Origin: Anadara kagoshimensis
Lineage: Eukaryota; Mollusca; Bivalvia; Arcoida; Arcidae
Length of the DNA: 64,000 nt
Direction of reading: 5' to 3'
Assembly: GCA_021292105.1 (NCBI GenBank)
Contig: CM037861.1
Location: 52,912,920 to 52,976,919 of the forward strand
The notes beneath the pieces are model-generated. The model was not told the origin of the DNA and did no database searches. It worked only from the letters and a program-made list of their open reading frames with translations. Of this stretch, positions 23,101 through 35,256 are shown piece after piece. Both the position numbers and the translations under genes were made by a program. Every line of letters begins with the position of its first letter. Position 1 is the stretch's first letter.

Positions 23101-24230
23101 TTCAGTATGATGGATATTTTTATACGTCTGTTTCTCAAAACGGAACAAATTATGGTAAGGTGTTGTCCGTCCGTCCGTCCGTCAGACGTACTAGAAACGT
23201 ATTTTATTTCGCGTGTATTTATTTTTCCGGTATAGGAAATTTAGACATATCCGCGTATTTAAATTTTCGTTGTTTTTTTTTTTTAAATATGCACTATAAC
23301 ATGATAATTAAAATATAATTTTCGCAAGGTATTAATTTTCGCGCAAAACAAACGACCACGAAATAAGCGAAAATTAGTACATTGCCAAAATAGATATGTT
23401 TACAGTATGTCCATCCGTATCTCCACAATGGTTTGCCGGGCCCAATCTTCCAACACCGTTGAATATATTTTTTACTAAACTTGGTACACATGATTACCAG
23501 GGCATTATGACATTGTGTGTGTCAGTAGAGAAGGAAACTCTCTGTTAACTTCTCAGAGTTGTGCCCCTTAGGAATGCATGTATGTAAATGGTGTATCTTG
23601 TGGAGCCTACCAAAAATGGATACAAAAATATGTTATAAGTGTTACTACTCGATTAAACTGATCAAACTTTACACAACTAGGCCAAGTGGTTTTTTGTTAT
23701 CGAATGTATACAAGATGAAGAAATCTATAAAAGTTTGCATTTTATATTTTAAAAACAGACGTTTTCAGCATACAGCCAGAGTAATCATAATAATGCCACA
23801 ACACATTTCAACGAATCAGGTGAGAAACAAGGCATTAAATAAACACATATGAAAAGCATAACCATAAAATTCAAATATGCTCTCTTACATCAATGAAAAG
23901 ATTTTGGCTAAACAACACAGACATGTCAGTAAGAGAGAGATGAAAACACTACAACAACCAGGTTTTGTGGTAGTTTGTATGTGAACAAGCAAATTTAGTG
24001 AATTATGATCCCCTGCCAGCAGGTTATTTTTTGTGATTTACACTAATGCTTTATGCGCATCTGCTATCAATGTTGATGCTTTGCACCAAGTTTCGTGAAA
24101 CAGTGCTCTATAGTTTTGGAGAATTTGCTCAGACAAGAATTTTGAACGGAGAGAAGGAAGGACAGACAGAAACTCGAATTTAATATTCCCCTCTTTCTTC
24201 GAAAGGCGGAGGAAAACGGACGATAATACG
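23101..24230. repeat. Probable old dispersed repeat with (CCGT)n tract
   Basis: CCGTCCGTCCGTCCGTC at about 23168-23184, then CGCGCAAAACAAACGACCAC. Further on are phrases such as ACTAAACTTGGTACACATGA, AGTTGTGCCCCTTAGG and, near 24160, GGACAGACAGAAACTCG. I recall similar passages as common interspersed sequence in mollusc genomes. No boundaries or ORF could be defined. Confidence 0.35.
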
Positions 24231-25625
24231 TAAGTTACACATTTTCACATACAATGCTATGTTGCCACTGATTAAATGCAATCGGACAAAAGAATAGAAT
24301 ATCCAAGTACACATCACAACCGACAAATTGAATGAGGAGGAAAATTAAACGTAAATTAACATGCATGTCATATGGTTATAAAGTCCTCAACTTTAGAGAG
24401 GCACTTGAGACAAAAATCACTCATTGGTTTGCCATTCCTGACAATGTTATGGTTCATCTGCTTTGCAAGAATAATAATCAATGATGCAGGAGTTAGAACT
24501 GTTGATACACACGAAACAACACAGACAACAGAAATCATATCGATATTACACCGGTCTTGACTTTTACATACCGGAACTTTTGTACTGAATTTCATTTAAA
24601 CATTACCGTCCATATGCAAATAAAGCTATAAAGGGCCCTTAGGTCCTAAATTTGAGATTTCACTTTTTATTTTAGCACCATCATTGGGTTATACAAAATA
24701 AATAAAAGTGAAATTATCCAACCAGTTGTGGAGGAATTGTAAGTAAACACAAAGCCTTCTTTGATAATAGACTATATTTAATTGCCTTCAAAATTTTGTT
24801 TTCAGCATCACTATTGGCTTGGTCTAAGGGTCCTTTTCGCTTATGGAATGTCACATGCAATTGAGACCGAAGTTAATGCACAAATGGCCAATACAACCTA
24901 GAACTCTAAACAACAGACAATTAAAACAAGGAAACAGACAAGACAAGCGTACAGTACAGACCTGTCAAAAGTATAACACATATTTTCTGGAACACCCTGT
25001 ATAGAGCGTGTAAAGTCTTGTAGAATTGATTAATTTCTTTAAATTGAAAAAAACATTAAAAAAAACTAATCAATCACTCCTGCTGTTGCAAGTATAAAAG
25101 TCGTAGAAAAGTAATAAAACTTGTACTGACCTTAGTGTGTAATTGTATACAAAAGGTTTAAGAATTGACCGTGATCACAGTTCATCAGATTGTTTTAAAG
25201 TCTGGTTCATTACTTGATGATCCAGATAAAAATGACATTTAATTCTTATATTTACAATAAAGCAACCAAAGACACGAAACAATAAAGGTACATGGAAAAT
25301 AAACGATTACGACAAGAAAAGACAAATGCATATAGGAACTAAAACCTCTTAGTTTTGAAAAGGTACTGGATTTATGAAGAACCTTTAGCTTAGTGATGTC
25401 ATTTTAGTATTATTCAAGGCTCCACCAATGCGTGTTAAATCCATGATGGAAACACAGAGTATTGAACGTTGCAGCTGTAAAAACTAGGTTCAAGAGAGGT
25501 AACTCTGACATGAAACAAGACAGTTACATGAGTTTTCTCACTTTCTGATCTGAAAAAGTGCCCACTTCGTATGTGGGAGGTCAAACAGCTCAATACAAAG
25601 CATTTAATCCCCAAAGCAAGGCTTA
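24231..25625. other. No gene recognised; a family E end fragment at ~24952
   Basis: CAGTACAGACCTGTCAAAAG near 24952 matches the terminal repeat of MITE family E without a partner. The rest is AT-rich with short open frames lacking recognisable domains. Confidence 0.4.
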
Positions 25626-25630
25626 TTTTA

Positions 25631-25945
25631 CAGCGGTAGGTCAGTTGGTAGAGTGATCGATCCGTAAGTGGGAGGCCAGGGGTTCGATCCCAGACCGGTT
25701 CTGACCCAAGACTTGAAAGTGGGTAGTGACTGTTCTTATGCCAAGCATTCGGCATTACGAAATGAAAGCCACGGTTCTTTCTGATGGGATCTTAAATTCC
25801 GAAGCCCAGTGTCACGGTAAGCATGACACGTTAAAAGACCTTCCCTGCACATTGCCCTTAGCGCACTGCACCTATAGCTGGTGACGCCTCGATATAAGTG
25901 AAATCTGCTTGACTGCTTGACTGTTATGCCATTCAATCAATCAAT
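25631..25945 (+). mobile_element. tRNA-derived SINE
   Basis: The first ~72 bases are tRNA-like. An A box (TAGGTCAGTTGGTAGAG) starts near 25637 and a B box (GGTTCGATCCC) lies at 25681-25691, which are internal RNA polymerase III promoter elements. The body follows with CTTGAAAGTGGGTAGTGACT, CACGGTTCTTTCTGATGGGA and a CAATCAATCAATTAATC tail. No cloverleaf aminoacyl stem was evident, so I call it a SINE and not a tRNA gene. An inverse, truncated copy is at 52340-52492. Confidence 0.75.
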
Positions 25946-27005
25946 TAATCACTATCCGATAAGAAATTCTGTTTCAAGTACAATTTTAATGGCACATCAG
26001 GTTTTCATGCTCTCCTGAAAGTGGGTTATTGAAAAAGCTTTTGTTAAAAGTGATCAACACCTGGGTCGCAGGTAGGAGGGTCCTTTGGTAATTGTTTTCA
26101 AAACATTTATACATGTTATAGGGCTCGGAGCTGCTGCTCGGATTTAGCGTTTTCTCTTTTTGTCAGTATATCAAACAAGGAATATCGCATTCAAAATTTG
26201 TATAATGATCTTGTTCTCGTAATAATGTCATTCACGACAACTTTTGAGCTTGTTTGATATACAACCCATATATTCTTATAACAAAAGGCATAACATATAT
26301 TCTTATAAAGATTTATTTTTCAAAAATATAAAATGACCACTAATAGTACAATTTATCCAACACTTATGTATCAATTTTTACGTCATTTGCTAATTTAAAG
26401 ATTTAATTACTCACAACAATGTCGTTTTTGACTTGAGACTAAATATGCTAAATAGTGTTAATTATTTGTTATTCGGTCAGTAACACCAGTGTTGTTCCAT
26501 GTAGGAGTAGTTGACTCAGTACCATATACAGCTGAATATGTTTTAGACCTGAAAATAAAGTTACATTTATCTTAACATTTATATTTGGGTGACCCTGCAT
26601 GTAAAATGACGACTCTGTCCTTTACCAAAGGGTGACATCCTTGATCAGTCATTATCCTAAGCCATAATGAGCATTTACATAATGTGTCATCCAAATAAAC
26701 AATTTGTAAACCTTCCTGTCTAACGTCTCTCTAAATTTTTCCAATATCTTCCACAACTATCTACAGTTTGTACATTTTTTTGATAACGGAACCAAAGTTT
26801 AAACCATGTGCTTTGCAAGAGACCAACAAAAAAATGTGTGTATCTGAGAGGGAAATGTTCAATTCAATAATATTAAAACTCATTTCTTCAGACAGGCAGT
26901 GAATTTCATTTCTAATCGTTGCCTAATCAAAACCAATCGTTTCGTTCTATGCCGTTTATTTACTCTTTTGGTTTTAACTGTCTCTTTAGTCCTTTTAAAA
27001 TTAAA
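25946..27005. other. No feature recognised
   Basis: AT-rich non-coding sequence. Confidence 0.4.
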
Positions 27006-27166
27006 AAAACAAACATACTAATCCATGTCCGAATCACAATCCAGAAGCAAAGTAAAAACTTTGAAACTGACAATTCAGGTTAACCACGTGAACTTCCACC
27101 AGGAAAATGAGGCTTGGTGCCTCGGAAGGGTAAGTACCTCCTATTTAGCTAGCTACACCTGCAACT
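27006..27166 (-). mobile_element. Penelope-like RT family, 3' tail fragment
   Basis: The inverse of the 3' tail, starting at the usual boundary (AAACATACTAATCCATGTCC) and ending at the TAGCTAGCTACACC word. No coding part remains. Confidence 0.7.
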
Positions 27167-27812
27167 GTCTCTTTAATCCCTTTAAAAACTGTGTCGTAAC
27201 TTTACTGCCCTAATGTTTATTGAGCAAGCAGATATTTTCACTGATTTATGAATGTTTTTTAAAGCCGCCTTATATTATTTTCACCTGTGAAATATGTGTA
27301 AATGTTAACAATGTCCATTTTCTGCCTTAATCAGTTTTGAGACTAGCCCCAACACGAAAATTCAAAATTATATTTATTTCACATGGTAATTTATTTGAAA
27401 ACACTAAAATGCACTCCTCTTAAAAATCTAATAAATCCAAACAATATATTTATAATTGTTTGATTCTAGATGAGAAAACCAATCCTTAACCGTTTTTACT
27501 TCCAAGAACATGTGGAAAAAACTTCATGAAAATGATGCAAGAATTATGTTATTTTCTTACTCTCAAACTTAATTGATGAATCGGGTTATGCCTTAAAATT
27601 CTAAAAAGATTGAGTTGTTGGACATAGAAAATTTTAGATTGAATGAAATTGCTTTCATGAAGTATGAAAACGTTTTGAAATAGGGCTTTAGGCAAAGATT
27701 GACATTGTTCATTTGGTTATCTCTTAAAAAATCGTGTTGACAAAAAGGGTAATTTTGTAATCTCTGGTTGCAATTTTAAAAACCTGGGTATAAGAACCTA
27801 TGAATGTGGTTT
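27167..27812. other. Spacer between two inverted Penelope-like tails
   Basis: AT-rich sequence with no recognised gene. Confidence 0.4.
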
Positions 27813-27933
27813 ACACCCGGCCTCACTTCCCTGGTGGAACTTCACGTGTCTAACCTAACTTGTCAGTTTCAAAGTTTTTATTTTGCTCCTGGATTGTGAT
27901 TCGGACATGGATTTGTATGCTTGTTTTTGATTT
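27813..27933 (+). mobile_element. Penelope-like RT family, 3' tail fragment
   Basis: CACCCGGCCTCACTTCCCTG, TGGAACTTCACGTGTCTAAC and GGATTGTGATTCGGACATGG lead to the usual 3' boundary. It lies opposite in orientation to the fragment at 27006. Confidence 0.7.
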
Positions 27934-28024
27934 AAACAGTTTTTTTTAATTTATCATAAGCTCAAATTATTCTCTAAGACAAATACACGATACTTGTCAA
28001 AAGTAATTGAACGACCTTTGGCAT

Positions 28025-28475
28025 TGTGCCGTCTCCAATTATACCGGATTCGGAGTTGTTCCGTTTTCATTTCAATTTTTAGTGTGCTTAATGTACTTCC
28101 TACTTTATTGCCTCGTGTAGCTAGCTGTTGTTTTTACCGGCTGAATATATTGTGAATCACGTCACATTACGAAGTAAGTTTGAACTTTAATCTGTATAAA
28201 TGATTTACTTTGGTTTTTCTCTAACAGTTCGTGTTATCCGCGGTTTGTAATTTCTTGTAATTCTTGTGAAATTTGTTTTATTTGTCACATTTGTTGACAT
28301 TTATTCCCGCGCTTTTTGTAAGCATTTTTTCTCTCTTTTTATAGTCTTTTACCATCAAGACTTCACACCAAACATAATGTCAGCACATGCAATGTCATTA
28401 AAAGATTACAGACATGTTCGTGTTTATTTGTATTGGTTTTGACGTGAACTGGTTAACTAGCTGCGGAGCAGTATA
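28025..28475 (+). repeat. BEL/Pao 5' LTR
   Basis: It starts TGTGCCGTCTCCAATTATAC and ends GCGGAGCAGTATA, not the usual CA. It is 451 bp and matches the 3' LTR except at three positions: T/C near 28076, A/G near 28376 and A/T near 28432. A TATAAA at 28195-28200 is the likely core promoter of the element. Confidence 0.95.
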
Positions 28476-28566
28476 GTAAAAGATTCGTGACGTCACATTC
28501 CAGCATCTGTACAGGTACGTGGTAATAGTTCGCCATTATTTCACCTGCAACTAGCAAGCACACAAA

Positions 28567-29862
28567 ATGCAAACTGAAAGTAGAGTCAGACCATTACTGA
28601 TAAAGGCCAAGAATATTTCCAGTCTATACAATAAACATCATAAGAAATACGAGGCCACTCGCATCAAGCTACTAGAATTCATCACCAGCCTCAGTAGTTC
28701 AGATCAACTGCACACATTCGAATCAGATCTTTATAATCTATATGAACATTTTACAAGAGAAGCCAATGAACTGTCTCAATTTTTATTGCGTACTAATACA
28801 GTTGAAAGTGAATCACTTCATCAAGCCATTCTTATTCAAATGGACCATGCAAAACTCTGTAAGGAAGCATGTCTTCAATCACTTAGTATTAAAATGAAAA
28901 TAAAAACTGAACCTTCTACTCAACAAGACCCTCCTGATAACATGTCAAGTGTAAGCAAGCATAGTAAGTCAGGCCTCAGTCATCATTCACATTTTTCGAT
29001 AAAAGCAAAGGCTGATGCTGCCTTAGCTCAACTAGAGTTGGCTCAGCAAGAGACTGAACTCCGCAAACAACAAGCATTTCTCGATGAACAAGAAGAATTG
29101 CAGAGGGCAAAGTCAAAAAGGGAAAAAGCTGTTATTCAAGCTGAGCTTAAATTACTAAATGACAAGAAAGAAATAGCATCTGTCATAGCAGAAGCAAATG
29201 CTTTAAATGAAAATTCATCTTTGACTAATTATTCACTGCGTAATCTTGGAACTGTCAATCCAATTGAACGTGTTGGTCATTATGTGGAGAGCCAAAGGGA
29301 ACATTTGGAACCGCTTTCTAATAAGCTATATTCAGCACCTTACAACACTTTGTCTCATGAATTATCTGTGCCACCTATATCACCTCCTATGTATAATGTT
29401 TCTTCAAACACGTATTCTGTCAAACCTACTGCTACACATTTCCATCATAGCACACCATTTCAGAAGTCTCCAAAGACTTGTTTAGATATCGATCAACGTC
29501 TTGATCTCAGTCGGTCCAATCTAGACCCCAGTGCAGAGACCTTTGTTCCTTGTGAAAAACCAAAAGTTAACGTTGCTAATGAGATTGGTCAGTTCTTCTT
29601 GAAAAAAGAACTTTTAATTTCTCAGTTAACCGAGTACAACGAAAAACCAGAAACGTACTATACATGGAAAACAAGTTTTCAGAGGTTAGTTTTAGATCTA
29701 AATTTGTCACCATCGGAGGAGTTAGAAATGCTATGTAAATGGTTAGGGCCCACATCACGAAAGTATGCGGAAAGCACAAGAAACTCTTGTGTCGCCGATC
29801 CAAAGAGAGGGGTGTGTTTGCTTTGGGAAAGATTAGATCAGTGTTTGGAACACCGGAGGTAA
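28567..29862 (+). pseudogene. BEL/Pao gag, N-terminal part
   Basis: This is a 431-codon open frame starting at the first ATG after the LTR. Residues 1-110 are helical and charged. A strong Glu/Gln/Lys-rich coiled coil runs roughly from 145 to 215 (ALAQLELAQQETELRKQQAF and onwards). The Ser/Pro-rich linker is followed from about 340 by the DUF1759-type gag domain of BEL elements (LLISQLTEYNEKPETYYTWK). The family's WERLD word is present, but 6 codons later the frame ends at 29862. The continuation is in the -1 frame, so a single-base loss near 29845, in a TTT run, best explains the break. Its role would be the capsid-like shell around the element RNA in the cytoplasm. Confidence 0.8.
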
Positions 29863-30587
29863 TAGAAGCATCTTTGTTACATAGGCTAAATTCCTTTCCA
29901 CCGATTACTCACAAAGATCCTAAGCGTTACTATGATTTGGTTGACCTTTTGTCAGAAGTTGAGTCTCTTCAACACAATGAACATTATAAAGTCCAACTTG
30001 CTACATTTAATACTTCATCAGGGGTAACACCAATTGCACAAAGGCTACTTCCTCGTGACATTTATGAAAAATGGGTCACTCGTGCATCAAACTATAAGTT
30101 GAACAACAGAGTAATATTTCCGCCATTCAGTGTTTTTGTGACCTTTGTCAAGGACATGTGCCGTATCCGTAATGATCCTAGCTTCACATTTCAACAATCT
30201 TCTAATTTACATGTTGGATCTAAACCACAGAATCAAGTTCGCAGTTTGCCAGCGTCTGTAAATCAGAAGCTACTGGTTAAGAAGACGGACATTTTAAATA
30301 GTGGAGATAAATCTGATAAGACTCTAGTTCAATGCCCAATTCACTTAACTAACCATACCCTTAATGAATGTCGTGTTTTCCGCACAAAACCTATTTCTGT
30401 TCGTCGCAAGTTTCTCAGCGATAATGGATTGTGTTTTGGTTGTTGTTTGTCTAAAGATCATAACAAGTCAAACTGTTCTATGCGTAAACATTGTGATGAG
30501 TGCAAAAGCAAGGAGCACCCGACTGCATTGCATATCAGCTTTAAACCGAAACAGCATGGCGGGGAGCAGAATTCTAGTGAACTGTAA
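29846..30587 (+). pseudogene. BEL/Pao gag, C-terminal part with zinc knuckles
   Basis: The frame is open from 29739, but homology starts near 29846 at FGTPEVIEASLLHRL, directly continuing the DUF1759 region. After the conserved RLLPRDIYEKW-type stretch come Cys/His clusters at about 30330-30535: CPIHLTNHTLNEC, then LCFGCCLSKDHNKSNC and CDECKSKEHPTALH. These resemble the nucleic-acid-binding knuckles of BEL gag. The frame stops at 30585-30587. The protease region downstream is in the +1 frame. A 14 bp direct repeat (CATGGCGGGGAGCA) at 30555 and 30608 brackets this change. Confidence 0.8.
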
Positions 30588-31310
30588 ACACACCGAAATC
30601 CAAAGATCATGGCGGGGAGCAAAAGGATCTGCCACTCACACAATCGTAAACTCAAAATGTACTGAAGTTTGTCATGGTGACTTTCCCGGAAAGTCGTGTG
30701 CAAAAGTAGTTCTTGTGCGTGTTTTTCATAAAGATACACCTAGCAATGCTTTATTGACATATGCCATCCTTGATGATCAAAGTAACCAATCGCTTGCTAA
30801 GTCCCAGCTTTTCGCCCAGTTAAATGTCACAAGTCGCGAGATTGAATACTCAGTGAAATCATGTTCAGGAACGTCTAGTGCATCGGGACGCATTGCAGAA
30901 GGTTGCATTGTTGAATCGTTCGATGGAACTGCTAAACTTGCCTTACCGCCATTAATTGAGTGTGACAGTATTCCGGAAAATCGGGACGAGATACCGACGC
31001 CTAAAGTTGCCGCGTCATATTCGCATCTCCAAGATATTGAACCGTTTATTCCACCTTTACAGGATGCTAGAACACTTCTGTTGATAGGCCGTGATTTAGG
31101 CTCCGCTCATCATGTTTTAGATCAAAGACTGCCTGAAAATGAACATTTTCCATTTGCACAAAAGCTCCGGCTTGGTTGGGTCATAGTAGGTGAATCGTGT
31201 TTAGGAAACGTTCACAAACCGATTGTGTCAGTAAACAAAGTACAGTTATTGTCTCATGGAAGACCAACACTATTTCAACCTTGTGAAAACAACTTTCTGG
31301 TGAAGGAAAA
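30588..31310 (+). pseudogene. BEL/Pao protease and linker
   Basis: The frame is open from 30364, but the part that makes sense starts after about 30590. ALLTYAILDDQSNQSLAKSQ, near 30750, matches the retropepsin-like DUF1758 domain of BEL elements, where the usual catalytic DSG appears as DDQS. The DARTLLLIGRDL and FAQKLRLGWVIVGE words are typical of the protease-RT linker in BEL elements. Near 31305, in an A/G run, the meaningful frame shifts by -1 into the RT frame. The role would be cleavage of the polyprotein. Confidence 0.75.
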
Positions 31311-33295
31311 GGTATTGGTGCTAACGTGTTTGCTAAAACCCCAGATGACAATAAGATCGGTACGTCAGTGGAAGATAGGGAGTTCCTTCAAATTATGGAC
31401 AGACACTTTACTAAAACCGAGACTGGTAATTGGCAAGCTCCATTGCCGTTCCGCTCAGATCGACCAACCCTACCTAATAATCGTGACAACACACTTCGTC
31501 GTGCTCGAAATCTGCACAGTAGTCTCATGAGAGATGATCAAAAGTGTGAACACATGGTAACATTCATAGGGAAAATGCTTGAACGTGGTCATGCAGAAGT
31601 GGCACCACCGCTAAAACCAGGAGAGGAGTGCTGGTACTTGCCTGTATTTGGGGTTTACCACCCTCAAAAACCCGGTCAAATTCGTGCAGTTTTTGATTCA
31701 TCGGCTCAATACTGTGGTGTATCTCTAAACAATGTACTACTTAGTGGACCAGATCTTAACAACAGTCTTCTGAATGTTCTCTTGCGCTTTAGAAAGGAAG
31801 CAGTTGCAGCCACAGCGGATATAGAACAGATGTTTCATAGTTTTTTAGTGGCAGAAGAACATCGCAACTTCTTGCGTTTCTTCTGGTATGAAAGCAATGA
31901 CCCTAGTAAACATCTGATTGAATACCGTATGAAAGTCCATTTATTTGGAAACTCGCCGTCACCAGCTGTAGCATGTTATGGTCTGCGAAAAACAGCAAAC
32001 AACAGTGTAAACAACTACGGTCAAGATGTGAAAGTATTTGTAGACAACCATTTTTATGTTGACGATGGACTTATTTCACTTCCATCAGCTCCGGAAGTCG
32101 TAGACTTGCTAGAAAGGACAAAATCGGCATTGAAAGAAGAAGGCAATCTTCGCTTACATAAGTTCGCTTCGAATGATAGTTCGGTCATGCAAGCATTCTC
32201 ATCAGAAGACCTTGCCAAAGATTTAAAAGATTTGGACTTTGACAATGACACACTACCAGTTCAACGTAGTCTGGGTCTTACATGGAACTTACAGTCAGAC
32301 AGTTTCACTTTTCGAGTCAGCGATAGCAACAAGCCCTTCACAAAGCGAGGAATTCTCTCCGTAATCAACAGTCTTTATGACCCACTTGGATTTGCATCTC
32401 CTATCACCATTACTGGTAAACTATTTCTGCGTCAAGTTATGTCCAACAACGTAGATTGGGATGATCCTCTTCCCTGTGAATTGGAACCAATTTGGAACAA
32501 GTGGAAAGTTTCATTGTTGCATCTTGACAAGTTCAATATTTCACGTCGTTATACCTTTGGAGATACACCGTTCAAAGCTTCAGATAAAGATTTGCTTATA
32601 TTTTGTGATGCATCTGAAGATGCAATTGCCGCAGTGGCATATATACGGAGTAAGTCTACAACTGGGACAGTGTCTTTAAGCTTTGTTATGGGAAAGGCAA
32701 AAGTGGCCCCTTCTCATGGGCATTCAATGCCTCGTTTAGAACTTTGTGCGGCAGTCCTAGCAGTTGAGATACGTGATATCATTGTCGGAGCTTTGCAGGT
32801 AGATTTTAACATACTTTTTTATACCGATAGTAAAGTAGTACTTGGATATATCAACAATTGTACGCGACGATTTTTTATGTATGTTTCAAACCGAGTTGAG
32901 CGTATCCACCAGAGCTCGAAACCTCAGCAGTGGCAGTATATACCAAGCAAGACCAATCCTGCTGATAGTTCTACCCGCAGTGTTTTTGGTATAGATTTAG
33001 AACAAACTCCTTGGATATGTGGCCCTAAGTCTGACAGTATTTTGAATGATAGTGGAGACAAGTTTCAGTTAGAACCAGAAAATGACATGGAATTGAAACC
33101 AGAAGTATCTGTATTAAGCACATCTGTATCCATAAATCTAACTCCAGTGTCTGACAGGTTCTCAAGATTCTCTACCTGGACTTCTCTGTTGAGGACTATA
33201 GCCTGTCTTTCGCATATTGCATCTACATTTTCCAATTCCAACTCATCTAGTCATTGCAGCGGATGGCATATCTGTTCTGAATCAAGACTACCGCA
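31311..33295 (+). pseudogene. BEL/Pao reverse transcriptase and RNase H
   Basis: The frame is open from 31326 to 33317. RT fingers and palm: YLPVFGVYHPQKPGQIRAVF near 31640, ATADIEQMFHSF with the first catalytic Asp, and FYVDDGLISL with the YVDD catalytic pair near 32060. The LGLTWNLQSDSFTF and SVINSLYDPLGFASPI words are diagnostic of BEL/Pao. RNase H: FCDASEDAIAAVAY (Asp), MPRLELCAA (Glu), FYTDSKVVLGYI (Asp) and NPADSSTR. All catalytic acidic residues are present, so the enzyme would be intact if the frame were. The sense ends near 33290 at an A run, where the frame changes by -1. Confidence 0.9.
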
Positions 33296-34657
33296 AAAAT
33301 TCAATCCGCTAAATTAACTATTCTTCGTTTAACACAAGAAGACGTCTTTTATGACGAAATCGAGTCATTGGAATCTGGTCAGCCAGTATCCAGTAACAGT
33401 CCCTTACGTGACCTGGATCCTTATATTGATGATGACGGCCTCATTCGAATCGGTGGACGACTTTCAAGGTCACAACTGTCATATCAGGAAAAATTTCCGA
33501 TTGTGTTACCAAAAACTCACCATGTTAGTTTAATGCTTGTTCGGCACTATCATCATCAGGGACGACACATCACTCAAGGGGCTCTTCGTTCAGCTGGCTA
33601 TTGGATAGTCGGAGAGAAGAGATTAATTTCATCATGTATTTATCATTGTGTTACATGCAAAAAACAACGAGGGAAAGTGTCAGTTCAAAAGATGTCCGAT
33701 CTTCCTGACGACCGTTTAACACCAGCACCGCCGTTCACGTATGTTGGAATTGATGTTTTCGGTCCCTGGAATATCGCATATAGGCGGACCAAAGGAGCAA
33801 TTGTGAATTCTAAACGTTGGGCTGTCTTATTTACATGCTTAGTGATTCGAGCTATACATATAGAAGTCGTCGAGGAAATGTCATCGTCAAGTTTCATAAA
33901 TGCACTCAGAAGATTTATCGCTATAAGAGGGCCCGTCAAAGAACTCAGATCTGATCGTGGATCGAATTTCATCGGATCAGTCGACGAATTGAAAGTAAAT
34001 GTTGTAAATGTGGAAGATGTCAACACATCATCTTACCTCAATGATCAAGGCATTACATGGAAGTTCAACCCTCCTCACTCTTCCCATATGGGTGGAGTGT
34101 GGGAGAGGATGATAGGTGTCTCCAGAAGGATTCTCGATTCCCTGTTGTCAAATGTACATGGCAATTCGCTTACTCATGAAACTTTAGTGACATTAATGTG
34201 TGAGGTCATGGCTATAGTCAATGCTAGGCCATTGGTTCCAGTTTCTACTGATCCGTACAACCCGCTTGTACTTAGTCCATCTGTTATGCTTACTCAGAAA
34301 ACCAATGCAGATGTCCCTGCATATGATATTAATCAACGCGACATGTATAAAGCTCAGTGGAAGCGAGTGCAATACTTGGCAGAATGTTTTTGGAAACGCT
34401 GGTCAAGTGAATTTCTCCAGACATTACAGAAGCGTCGCAAATGGCAAAATGATGTTGAGAACATGAAAACCGGAGACGTTGTATTAGTCAAACAATTAGA
34501 ACTTCATAGGAATAATTGGCCTCTTGGAGTAATCACTAATGCGATCAGTAGCGAAGATGGACGTGTTCGTAAAGCAGAGGTTCGTTTGATGAAGGATGGA
34601 GCTGCTAAGGTTTATACCAGACCAATATCAGAACTTGTGTTATTGATATCTGAGTGA
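33296..34657 (+). pseudogene. BEL/Pao integrase
   Basis: The frame continues upstream of the nominal start (TTG at 33368) to about 33250 with LTILRLTQEDVFYDEI. An HHCC zinc domain is visible (HYHHQGRHITQGALR, then CIYHCVTCKKQRG, near 33545-33670). The DDE core has GIDVFGPW (first Asp, near 33750), ELRSDRGSNF (second Asp, near 33950) and GGVWERM (Glu, near 34095). A C-terminal DUF5641-like domain (GDVVLVKQLELHRNNWPLGV) binds DNA in the family. The stop is at 34655-34657, 148 bases before the 3' LTR. The catalytic residues are complete. Confidence 0.9.
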
Positions 34658-34805
34658 TATTTAGGGTTTATTTTGATATACTGTCCATGTTTTTTGTGTT
34701 TATCTTTGGACGTCAGCACATTTATAGACTAGTCTTTAAACATTTTATTTTTCTCTCAAGTACTTTAATGTTAAGAGTGATATCAGGGAGATATCAGACG
34801 GGGAG

Positions 34806-35256
34806 TGTGCCGTCTCCAATTATACCGGATTCGGAGTTGTTCCGTTTTCATTTCAACTTTTAGTGTGCTTAATGTACTTCCTACTTTATTGCCTCGTGTA
34901 GCTAGCTGTTGTTTTTACCGGCTGAATATATTGTGAATCACGTCACATTACGAAGTAAGTTTGAACTTTAATCTGTATAAATGATTTACTTTGGTTTTTC
35001 TCTAACAGTTCGTGTTATCCGCGGTTTGTAATTTCTTGTAATTCTTGTGAAATTTGTTTTATTTGTCACATTTGTTGACATTTATTCCCGCGCTTTTTGT
35101 AAGCATTTTTTCTCTCTTTTTATAGTCTTTTACCATCAAGACTTCACACCAAACATAGTGTCAGCACATGCAATGTCATTAAAAGATTACAGACATGTTC
35201 GTGTTTATTTGTTTTGGTTTTGACGTGAACTGGTTAACTAGCTGCGGAGCAGTATA
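34806..35256 (+). repeat. BEL/Pao 3' LTR
   Basis: 451 bp, same ends as the 5' LTR and differing at three positions. It is preceded by a short polypurine tract and followed by the GGCAT target duplication. Confidence 0.95.

Noticed and set aside
25631..25702. Functional tRNA gene
   Set aside because: A and B boxes are present, but I could not form a convincing acceptor stem, and the sequence continues into a SINE body with relatives elsewhere.
28476..28560. Primer-binding site of the BEL element
   Set aside because: No clear TGG-starting stretch complementary to a tRNA 3' end directly follows the 5' LTR; TGGTAATAGTTCGCC near 28520 is too far away and unmatched to a tRNA I can name.
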